NCBI RefSeq assembly: GCF_017873175.1
Contig: NZ_JAGGJW010000010.1
Coordinates: forward strand, 186,001-250,000
Origin: Neorhizobium petrolearium
Lineage (GTDB): Bacteria; Pseudomonadota; Alphaproteobacteria; Rhizobiales; Rhizobiaceae
Reading direction: 5' to 3'
DNA: 64,000 bases
The notes beneath the pieces were generated by a model, which was given only the letters and a program-made list of their open reading frames with translations, did no database searches and had not been told where the DNA came from. The position numbers and the translations under genes were made by a program. Below are positions 57,593-64,000 of this stretch, piece after piece; position 1 is the stretch's first letter, and each line of letters begins with the position of its first letter.

Positions 57593-59362
57593 CTAGGCAA
57601 GCTCGACCATCGGGTCGCGGCAATATTCCGGCGGCACGCGGACGTCGATCACCCAGGGCTGGCCTGCCTTGACCTTCTCGATGCCGCGCTTCAGTGCGCC
57701 GGAAAGATCAGCGATATCGGTGATCGGGCCTTCGCCGTCGATGCCCTGCGCCTTTGCCAGCATCAAGAGATCCGGAACCGGGTCCTGCAGGCGCTGGCCG
57801 ACCCAGGCGTTTTCCGGCGGACGGCCGCGCTGGACCGCTACCTGTGCCTGATGGTGCTCGTCGTTGAAGTAGGAATTGTTGTTGGAGATCACGTAGAGCA
57901 GCGGGATGCCCTGCGATGCCGCGCTCCAGAGCGCGGTATTGCCCATGGTGAAGTCGCCGTCACCGACGATCGCGATCGGCACGCGCGGGGATTTCATGTC
58001 GCGCAGCGCGAGCGCCGCGCCGATGCCGATGCTGGGGCCTGAGCCCACGCCGCCACCACCATTGTGGCCGAGGTAGTCGTGTGGATGTTCGAGTTCGTTG
58101 GCATTCACCGGCCAGCCGAGCGGACGCGAGGTGAGGCAGACGTCAAGGTCGCGCGTCACGCGGTTGAATACCTTGGCGAGATCCATGAGGCTGATTTCGC
58201 CGGATGTCCTTGAAGGCTCGGCGTCGAGGCGGCGGCGCTCGTAAGTCTTCGGAGCCGGCAGGAGAGGGGTAAGCGCTTCGAGGAGCCGCGACACGGCGGT
58301 TTCCGGTACGGTCGGAATGTTGACGTCCACAGCCGGCAGGCCCTGGTAGTCCATGTTCCAGCCGCGATGGATGTTGAAGTCGTTCGAGACGCTGATGACC
58401 GGGGCGCTCGGGCTTCCGGCCGGGAAGACCTGGTTGATCGTGCCAGCGAGATCGAGCCAGTCCAGCGAAAGAACGGCGTCGGCTTCCGTCAGGTGTTTCA
58501 GCAGGTTCTTCGACAGCTTCCAGCCTGTCTCGCCGATGAACAGGGGGTGCGTGGTGGGGAAGCTGGTTGCCAGCTTCACATGGGTGAGCACTTTCGCACC
58601 GATGAGTTCGGCGATCTTGATGCGCTCGGCCCAGCCCTCTTCACTGCGCGAGGTACGGCCGCAGAGGATGACGGGGCGCTTTGCTCTCGCCAGGATTTCG
58701 ACGGCCTCTTCGAGGTCTCGGCGTGGCGGCTCGGGATCGGCGGGTGCCTTGAAGCGGGAGATGTCGTGCAGCGCAGGGACCTTTTCGAGCTCCATTTCCT
58801 GCACGGTGACATCGAGGTTCACATAGGTCGGGCCGGAGGGGCGGGCGGTCGAAAGCATCGTGGCGCGGCGGATCGATTCCACTGCGGCTTCCGGCGAGGC
58901 GGGTTCGTCATCCCATTTGGTAAAGTCACGGACCAGACCACCCTGGTCGATGGTGCAGTGAATCCACTCGATCCACGGCCGGCGCTTGGTGGCGTCGAGC
59001 GGGCCGGTGGCGCCGATGACGACGACCGGCACGCGGTCACACCACGCGTCGAAAATACCCATCGTGGCATGCATCAGGCCGACATTGCTGTGAACCGCAG
59101 CGGCAAGCGGCTTGTCGGTGATTTTCGCCCACCCTTGAGCGATGCCGATCGCATGCTCCTCGTGCATGCACAGAATGATCTTCGGATTTTCGTTGCCGAG
59201 ATAATTGACCAGGCTGTCGTGCAGATGTCGGTAGCTCGCACCCGGATTGAGGCAGATATAGGGAAAACCTTGCTCCCGGATGGCCGCGGCTATCAGGTCG
59301 CTGCCATATTTCGGCGCACCGGTTTCAACCGGGACGAAACGCTTCGTGCCCTGGTGGTCCAT
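57593..59362 (-). CDS. ThDP-dependent enzyme, benzoylformate decarboxylase/phosphonopyruvate decarboxylase-like
   Basis: 589 residues: Pyr domain with the activating Glu in CMHEEHAIGIAQG (about 66-78), central domain, and PP domain with VGDGDFTMGNTALWSAASQG then LLYVISNNNSYF (about 475-506). The N-terminal motif YICLNPGASYRHLHDSLVNY is unlike acetolactate synthase (GxPG), hinting at a specialised branch. It lies 86 bp after the TTT receptor gene on the same strand, separated by a hairpin, and so probably decarboxylates a 2-oxo acid derived from the imported compound. It is about 60 residues longer than the ThDP enzyme at 2843 and not a close paralog. Confidence 0.86.
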   Translation of the reverse strand: MDHQGTKRFVPVETGAPKYGSDLIAAAIREQGFPYICLNPGASYRHLHDSLVNYLGNENPKIILCMHEEHAIGIAQGWAKITDKPLAAAVHSNVGLMHATMGIFDAWCDRVPVVVIGATGPLDATKRRPWIEWIHCTIDQGGLVRDFTKWDDEPASPEAAVESIRRATMLSTARPSGPTYVNLDVTVQEMELEKVPALHDISRFKAPADPEPPRRDLEEAVEILARAKRPVILCGRTSRSEEGWAERIKIAELIGAKVLTHVKLATSFPTTHPLFIGETGWKLSKNLLKHLTEADAVLSLDWLDLAGTINQVFPAGSPSAPVISVSNDFNIHRGWNMDYQGLPAVDVNIPTVPETAVSRLLEALTPLLPAPKTYERRRLDAEPSRTSGEISLMDLAKVFNRVTRDLDVCLTSRPLGWPVNANELEHPHDYLGHNGGGGVGSGPSIGIGAALALRDMKSPRVPIAIVGDGDFTMGNTALWSAASQGIPLLYVISNNNSYFNDEHHQAQVAVQRGRPPENAWVGQRLQDPVPDLLMLAKAQGIDGEGPITDIADLSGALKRGIEKVKAGQPWVIDVRVPPEYCRDPMVELA

Positions 59363-59411
59363 GGACGTAATCCTTGATATTGGGAAAGTGACGAACGCTT
59401 TAAAGGCAAAG

Positions 59412-59438
59412 AAAAACCGCGCGACCGGAGCCGCGCGG
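59412..59438 (-). terminator. Intra-operon terminator between receptor and ThDP genes
   Basis: On the minus strand CCGCGCG (59438-59432) pairs with CGCGCGG (59423-59417) around an 8-nt loop, followed by TTTTTC. It would end most transcripts after the receptor gene and let a fraction continue. Confidence 0.75.
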
Positions 59439-59448
59439 CATATCGGGA

Positions 59449-60492
59449 TCAGTTGTTGAAGCCGTCCGCGATCGCCTTCTGGAGCGTGGCGACAACGTCC
59501 GGCGGGGTCGTGATGATCTTCTCGACCACCGCATCCACATCCTTGCCGCCCATCGGCGCGATCGGGATCGAGCGAGCCTTGGCGTCGGCCAGGAAGTCAG
59601 GATCCTTCATCAGCTCATCGAAGGCCTGGGAGAGCCCCGCGATGCGGTCTTCCGGCGTACCGGGCGGGGTCATCAGGGCACGGCCGATATCGCCGCCTGC
59701 ACCGAAGAATTCGATTGCCTGCTTCTTGGCCGGATCATTGGTGAGCTCGACAGCCGTCGGGGTGTTCGGAAGGTCCGTCAGGCGCTTTTCCGAGAACTGC
59801 ACGACCGGAACGACATCGCCGGCAGCAAGCTGCTGGGCGTAATTGACCGACCAGTTGGCCCAGACGGTGGTCGTCAGATCGGCTTCGCCGCGAAATACGG
59901 CGAGCGCGCTGGCGGTCGCGCTGTCATAACCGCAGACCATATTGAACTTCGAGCCGATCAGTGACTTCAGCACGGCTCCGGTCTGGGCACTCGATGTGGT
60001 GCGGCCGGAGCAGCTCACGTTGGCTTCGGTCTTCAGCGAGTCCTCGATCGATTTCACCGGCGAATCCTTGCGCGCCATCATAACCGAGGTGACGTCGGCA
60101 ACGCGACCGATGAAACGCATCTTCGAAACGTCCCAGCGGCTCTTCTTCGGATCGAGGACCTGATCCTGCGCCAACGATTCCGGCAGGAGCGCAACCATGG
60201 TGCCGTCCTTCGGCGCCTTGGTATAGAAGTGCGCGGCCGCGAGCGAGCCGCCGCCGCCCGGCATGCCCTGGACGATCACGGTCGGATTGCCGGGAATGTG
60301 CTTGCCGAAATGCTGAGCGAGCAATTGGGCGTAAAGATCGTAGGAACCGCCGGGCGGATGACCGATCAGGATCGTGACGGTCTTGCCGCTGTAGAAGTCG
60401 GAAACGGCATCGGCTTGAGCCGAGACTGCGCCGAAAATGGTGGCACAGGCCGTGGCTGCAGCGATGGTCAACAGGCGGATCGATTTGAGCAT
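59449..60492 (-). CDS. TTT transporter substrate-binding protein (Bug family), divergent type
   Basis: 347 residues with a Sec signal (MLKSIRLLTIAAATACATIF, cleavage near AQA-DAV). The mature protein keeps the Bug outline (VTILIGHPPGGSYDLYAQLL, TVIVQGMPGGGGSLAAAHF, APKDGTMVALLPES), but differs from the three receptors of region 1: GHPPGGSYD replaces CAFPAGSGAD. That class often binds larger or less simple ligands. The nearest membrane component is the fused TctA-TctB at 52578. Its promoter region carries a GTATGAC word. Confidence 0.9.
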   Translation of the reverse strand: MLKSIRLLTIAAATACATIFGAVSAQADAVSDFYSGKTVTILIGHPPGGSYDLYAQLLAQHFGKHIPGNPTVIVQGMPGGGGSLAAAHFYTKAPKDGTMVALLPESLAQDQVLDPKKSRWDVSKMRFIGRVADVTSVMMARKDSPVKSIEDSLKTEANVSCSGRTTSSAQTGAVLKSLIGSKFNMVCGYDSATASALAVFRGEADLTTTVWANWSVNYAQQLAAGDVVPVVQFSEKRLTDLPNTPTAVELTNDPAKKQAIEFFGAGGDIGRALMTPPGTPEDRIAGLSQAFDELMKDPDFLADAKARSIPIAPMGGKDVDAVVEKIITTPPDVVATLQKAIADGFNN

Positions 60493-60555
60493 TGAGACTC
60501 CCTCCCTTGGACCGGCCCTCCCGGTACGGCCCCTTTATGGTCAGATACTATGATG

Positions 60556-60570
60556 ATACTACTGTATGAC
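60556..60570. promoter_or_regulatory. Degenerate GTATGAC operator candidate
   Basis: ATACTAC-T-GTATGAC: the right half equals the half-site of the palindrome at 51281, and the left half keeps TAC. It lies 64-78 bp before the receptor start codon, in its promoter region. Confidence 0.4.
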
Positions 60571-60730
60571 AAAGGGCGGGGCGACGCAACAGGGAAAGCG
60601 AATGATGTTTCGCATTCTTAACAAATACCCTCACGCCGGTTCGCCTTGGGGTTCCTTATTTTTCATCGAAACCTTGCCGCTTTTGGGGCCGGGCTGCTAA
60701 GCGGATACGGACCGGAAAGGGAAGGGCGAA

Positions 60731-61228
60731 ATGAGTGACGATCGAATGGGACTGTGGGATTTTGCTCTACGCCTCTATGTCTCGCCGGGCGTGGGCGATG
60801 CCTGTCTGACCTTGCAGGACGAAAGCGGCGTCGACGTGCCGGTGCTTCTCTTTTCCGCCTGGCTTGCGAAGCATTCCGCGGCGCTGACGGATGCGGAACT
60901 TGCGCGCATCGACGAACGTGTCGCGGATTGGCGGAACGAGGTGGTGAGGCCACTGCGTGACATCCGCCGTCGATTGAAGGGTGGGCCGCATCCTGCACCG
61001 ACGAAGGAAACCGAGGCATTGCGCAACGAGGTGAAAGGCGTCGAGCTCGGTTCGGAAAAGATCGAACTGGCGGTGCTTGAGGCGGAAGGAGAGGCACTGA
61101 TTGCTGCAGGCTCGGGTGACGCCAGCGGAAACCTCGCACGTGTGCTGTGGCATTTCCGAGGGTCGGAACCGGACGCGAAGGCGACCGAGGCTCTTGGAAT
61201 TGTCGAAAAGGCGCTGGCCGGCCTCTAA
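60731..61228 (+). CDS. Hypothetical protein, TIGR02444-like
   Basis: 165 residues from an ATG after GGGAAGGGCG. The start DRMGLWDFALRLYVSPGVGD, followed by CLTLQDESGVDVPVLLFSAW (about 19-46), is the pattern I recall for the TIGR02444 family of short proteins of unknown function. The rest is helical with a conserved-looking Arg pair in VVRPLRDIRRRLKG. It is soluble, with no signal. It is convergent with the UbiX-like gene, 34 bp apart, and divergent from the receptor gene. Confidence 0.75.
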   Translation: MSDDRMGLWDFALRLYVSPGVGDACLTLQDESGVDVPVLLFSAWLAKHSAALTDAELARIDERVADWRNEVVRPLRDIRRRLKGGPHPAPTKETEALRNEVKGVELGSEKIELAVLEAEGEALIAAGSGDASGNLARVLWHFRGSEPDAKATEALGIVEKALAGL

Positions 61229-61262
61229 GCCGGCATCCGTAACCTGATGGCCATCCGGGACA

Positions 61263-61847
61263 TCAATGTTGGCCCGGTGAGCCGGGGCCATCCTTCCAGC
61301 GCTTGACCATCGGCAGGTGGATGTCGAAGAGGTCGAGCGCACGACCAACGGTCTGGGTCACCATCTCATCGATAGAGGCCGGCTTGGAATAGAAGGCCGG
61401 TACCGGTGGCATGATGATCGCGCCATTCCGCGTCGCTTGGTCCATCAGCGCGATATGACCGGCATGCAGCGGCGTTTCGCGAAAGAGCAGCACGACACGG
61501 CGGCGTTCCTTGAGACAGACGTCCGCGGCGCGGACGATCAATTCGTCATTGTAGCAGTTGGCAATGCCGCTCAACGTCTTCACCGAGCAGGGCGCGATCA
61601 GCATGCCAGCCGTGCGAAACGAGCCGGAGGAGACCGCCGCGCCGATGTCCTTGTAGTTATAGAGTACGTCGGCAAGCCCCTTGATCTCGTCTGCACTCAT
61701 GTCGATCTCGTCGGTCGCCGTACGAAAGGCGGACGGCGAGATCACCGCATGGGTTTCGATATCCTCGACTTGTCTCAGCAGTTGAAGCGCTCGGACGCCA
61801 TAAATGACCCCGGAGGCTCCGGTAATGGCAACGATGATACGGCGCAT
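61263..61847 (-). CDS. UbiX/Pad1-family flavin prenyltransferase
   Basis: 194 residues, the usual size. The FMN-binding start RRIIVAITGASGVIYGVRAL (2-21), APCSVKTLSGIANCYNDELI with the conserved SVKT stretch, and RRVVLLFRETPLHAGHIALM then GAIIMPPVPAFY are family signatures. The enzyme attaches a dimethylallyl group to FMN to make the prenylated cofactor of UbiD-type decarboxylases. No UbiD gene is in the window. It is 22 bp after the GntR gene on the same strand, so it is tied to this catabolic set rather than to ubiquinone synthesis. Confidence 0.92.
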   Translation of the reverse strand: MRRIIVAITGASGVIYGVRALQLLRQVEDIETHAVISPSAFRTATDEIDMSADEIKGLADVLYNYKDIGAAVSSGSFRTAGMLIAPCSVKTLSGIANCYNDELIVRAADVCLKERRRVVLLFRETPLHAGHIALMDQATRNGAIIMPPVPAFYSKPASIDEMVTQTVGRALDLFDIHLPMVKRWKDGPGSPGQH

Positions 61848-61869
61848 GGTATTTTATCCTAAACGGTTA

Positions 61870-62553
61870 TCAGACCCCGTCGGCAGTCCGGAAAGCGGAG
61901 ATCGCCGAATTGGCCACATGCTTTTCGGCAGCAGCCTTGGCGGCGGCCTTGTCGCGCTTGACGATCGCTGCGACGATGGTGTCGATCTCGCTGATGCTCT
62001 GGCTCTGGCGCTCCGGGCGCACCACCGAGCGGCGGCGCAGCGGCGAGGTCATCAGCGTCAGCTTCTTCAGCAGATCGAAGGCGATCGGATTGCGGGCACC
62101 GGTGCAGATCCGGTCGTAGAAATCGCGCTTGGCGGCGACGATCTCCTCAGCGTTACTGCCCCTGTAGGCCTTCTTCAGCACCTCGCTTTGTGCCTTCAGC
62201 GCCTGAACCTCGTCATCCGGGGCGTTTTCGATGAACTGTTCCACGATCAGCGGCTCCAGCACGCCGCGGATGCGGTAGATGTTTTCCGCATCCGAGCGGG
62301 TGACGGCGGCAACAGTGAGGCCCCGGTTGTTGAGGTCGGTCAGAATGCCTTCGGCCTGGAGCTGGCGCAGCGCCTCACGGAGCGAAGTGCGGCTGACATT
62401 GAGCCTCTCGCAGAGATCCTTCTCCACGAGACGGGTACCGGGCTCCAGTGCACCGGTTTCGATCGCCCGCCGCAGGGAATTCATGATCTTGTTCCGCAGG
62501 GGGGCGGGCTCGTGAACGAGCGGGTTGAGAGGCTCTGCAAGCGGATTTGCCAT
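61870..62553 (-). CDS. GntR-family (FCD) regulator
   Basis: 227 residues: winged helix LRNKIMNSLRRAIETGALEP, then GTRLVEKDLCERLNVSRTSL followed by REALRQLQAEG (about 19-70), and a helical FCD ligand domain (about 85-215) with RGVLEPLIVEQF and AKRDFYDRICTGARNP. FCD regulators are usually repressors released by a pathway metabolite. It leads a two-gene unit with ubiX and faces a 128-bp spacer with a GTCATAC word. It is the best candidate to control hydrolase, receptor, ThDP and molybdenum-hydroxylase genes. Confidence 0.9.
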   Translation of the reverse strand: MANPLAEPLNPLVHEPAPLRNKIMNSLRRAIETGALEPGTRLVEKDLCERLNVSRTSLREALRQLQAEGILTDLNNRGLTVAAVTRSDAENIYRIRGVLEPLIVEQFIENAPDDEVQALKAQSEVLKKAYRGSNAEEIVAAKRDFYDRICTGARNPIAFDLLKKLTLMTSPLRRRSVVRPERQSQSISEIDTIVAAIVKRDKAAAKAAAEKHVANSAISAFRTADGV

Positions 62554-62601
62554 ATGTCTCCTCGAAGGCGGCGGCGTTCAAACCAATGTGATCACAAGTC
62601 T

Positions 62602-62608
62602 GTCATAC
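62602..62608. promoter_or_regulatory. GTCATAC half-site before the GntR gene
   Basis: TGTCATACA occurs 49 bp before the GntR start codon. It equals one half of the perfect palindrome at 51281 but its other half is not conserved, so it may be a weak or autoregulatory site. Confidence 0.35.
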
Positions 62609-62681
62609 AAACAAACTCGCGCGCCGTCACCTCTCCGTCAAGTCGATATTTCCAACAAGATATATCGGGGCATGGCGCTGA

Positions 62682-64000
62682 CTAATCCATATGTTGCATT
62701 TGCAGGCAGCGCCAGACCCGTTCGGGTGTTGCGGGCATATCGATATGCCTGACACCCAGCGGATGGAGTGCATCGGCGACGGCGCTGATCACTGCTGAGA
62801 GAGCGCCGACCGTACCTGCTTCGCCGGCGCCTTTGACGCCGAGCGGGTTCTGTTTGGTCGGAACCGAAAACCCGGCAATCTCCACGCCCGCCATGTCGCT
62901 GGCATGCGGCATGGCATAATCCATGAAGGTGGCAGACAGAAGCTGACCGGAATTCGGGTCGTAGATGGCGTTCTCCATCAGCGCCTGGCCGAGCCCCTGC
63001 GCGACGCCGCCGGTAATCTGACCTTTGACAAGCAGCGGATTGACCATGAGTCCGACATCGTCGACGACGCAATAGCTGGCGAGCTCGACCTGTCCGGTTT
63101 CCGGATCGATCTCGACTTCGCAGATATGGCAGCCGTTCGGGAAGGTGGCGCCTTCGTTGCTCACGAAGTTTTCCACCGAAAGAGGCACTGATTCGCCGGC
63201 TATCACCTCGGCGAAGGAAATCGCTCGGTCGGTGCCGGCGATACGGTATTCCCCGCTTTCGAAGAGGATATCCGCCTTGTCCGCCTCCAGTTGCTCGGCC
63301 GCCTGATCTTTCAGCTTTTCGATGATCGTGTCGGCAGCGGTCCAGATAGCGCCGCCGGCCGCGGCCAGCGTACGCGAGCCGAATGTGCCGGTACCTTGCG
63401 GCACCTCATGGGTGTCGCCGGTGACGATTTCCATATCTTGCGTATCAAGTCCCAGCCGGTCGGCGATGACCTGCCGGAAGGCCGTATCATGGCCCTGGCC
63501 GCTGTCCATCGAACCAACATGGATGCGAACCTTGCCATTCGGCGCGATTTCCACGCGGGCGAATTCCGGATTGGGCTTGGCGGCCGGGCCACCGGCGATC
63601 TCGATCGGATTGGCAATGCCGATGCCGCGCAGTTTTCCGCGCGCCTTGGCCCCCATCCGACGCGCTTCGAAGCCGCTCCAATCGGCCATTTCGAGCGCCT
63701 TGTCGAGCACGCCGGGGAAGTCACCCGAATCATAAGTGAAGATGAAGCCGCTCGAATATGGCATGGCTTCCTTCGGCACGAGGTTGCGGCGGCGCAGTTC
63801 CGCCCGGTCGATGCCCATCTCGTAGGCCGCAAGATCGATCATCCGCTCGATGATATAGGTCGCTTCCGGCCGGCCAGCTCCACGATAAGGCGCCGTCTGC
63901 TGGGTATTGGTAAAGACACCGTCGACCTTGGCATGGATATTCGGCGTGCGGTAGACGCCGGCAAGGCCGCCGAGATTGGCGACCGGTGGGTGCACGGTCG
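62682..64000 (-). CDS. Molybdenum hydroxylase large subunit (CoxL/xanthine dehydrogenase family), N-terminus cut by window edge
   Basis: About 440 C-terminal residues of a protein that is normally about 780. Molybdopterin-binding motifs: SMDSGQGHDTAFRQVIADRL, FGSRTLAAAGGAIW, VGLMVNPLLVKGQITGGVAQ with GLGQAL, and the catalytic Glu in GVKGAGEAGTVGA. The active-site loop reads APYRGAGRPEA, the AYRGAGR type of form II enzymes rather than the AYRCSFR of true CO dehydrogenase. It is thus a hydroxylase of an aromatic or N-heteroaromatic compound or an aldehyde. Small and medium subunits should lie beyond the edge. It converges on no gene; the GntR unit follows on the same strand. Confidence 0.9.
   Translation of the reverse strand, partial: TVHPPVANLGGLAGVYRTPNIHAKVDGVFTNTQQTAPYRGAGRPEATYIIERMIDLAAYEMGIDRAELRRRNLVPKEAMPYSSGFIFTYDSGDFPGVLDKALEMADWSGFEARRMGAKARGKLRGIGIANPIEIAGGPAAKPNPEFARVEIAPNGKVRIHVGSMDSGQGHDTAFRQVIADRLGLDTQDMEIVTGDTHEVPQGTGTFGSRTLAAAGGAIWTAADTIIEKLKDQAAEQLEADKADILFESGEYRIAGTDRAISFAEVIAGESVPLSVENFVSNEGATFPNGCHICEVEIDPETGQVELASYCVVDDVGLMVNPLLVKGQITGGVAQGLGQALMENAIYDPNSGQLLSATFMDYAMPHASDMAGVEIAGFSVPTKQNPLGVKGAGEAGTVGALSAVISAVADALHPLGVRHIDMPATPERVWRCLQMQHMD

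Noticed and set aside
1..64000. CRISPR arrays, tRNA or rRNA genes, insertion sequences, prophage genes
   Set aside because: No regularly spaced repeats, no cloverleaf or rRNA sequence, no transposase or phage-type protein was recognised on either strand.

Overview
The window is about 60% GC and comes from a member of the Alphaproteobacteria, most likely Rhizobiaceae (Rhizobium, Agrobacterium, Ensifer or Shinella type). Evidence: a pcaDCHGB operon led by divergent pcaQ with the ATAACC-N4-GGTTAA operator known from rhizobia, RIME-like intergenic palindromes, DUF992, DUF1194 and TIGR02587/TIGR02588 genes. No rRNA, tRNA, phage, insertion sequence or CRISPR array was seen. Nearly everything is catabolism of plant-derived aromatics and quaternary amines plus matching transporters, as on a rhizobial chromid or megaplasmid.

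Region 1 (1-15209): an uncharacterised catabolic cluster. An IclR regulator diverges from a Rieske ferredoxin, a small unknown protein, an amidohydrolase/decarboxylase and a ThDP enzyme. Opposite lie three paralogous tripartite tricarboxylate transporter (TTT) receptors with one TctA and one TctB. Then come an FAD aromatic monooxygenase, an alpha/beta hydrolase, a VOC (vicinal oxygen chelate) dioxygenase-like protein, a LuxR regulator and an SDR. The substrate cannot be named from sequence.

Region 2 (15272-23343): hydroxycinnamate catabolism. Two hydroxycinnamoyl-CoA hydratase-lyases, an NDP-forming CoA ligase, an aldehyde dehydrogenase and a pair of acyl-CoA dehydrogenases. Region 3 (23336-30865): carnitine and probably gamma-butyrobetaine catabolism, with a GlxA-type regulator, BKACE, carnitine dehydrogenase fused to a thioesterase, an acyl-CoA dehydrogenase, a second NDP-forming CoA ligase and a CaiD-like hydratase.

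Region 4 (30869-40137): mixed genes: a GFA protein, DUF1194, an enolase-superfamily relic, the TIGR02587/88 membrane pair, pobA with its AraC regulator, DUF992, an HtrA-like protein lacking its catalytic triad, and glycerate kinase. Region 5 (40146-49640): pcaQ/pcaDCHGB followed by a Liv-type ABC transporter, probably the protocatechuate uptake system. Regions 2, 4 and 5 together give a p-coumarate to 4-hydroxybenzoate to protocatechuate to 3-oxoadipate route; pcaIJF and vanAB are not in the window.

Region 6 (49758-64000): LysE exporter, a 3-oxoadipate enol-lactonase-like hydrolase, LysR, a fused TctA-TctB transporter, ArsR-SRPBCC, a DUF2182/DUF1326 pair, and a second unknown catabolic set: benzoylformate decarboxylase-like ThDP enzyme, TTT receptor, UbiX-like flavin prenyltransferase, GntR and a CoxL-like molybdenum hydroxylase cut by the right edge. 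A GTCATAC-type motif recurs upstream of several of these and may mark one GntR regulon.
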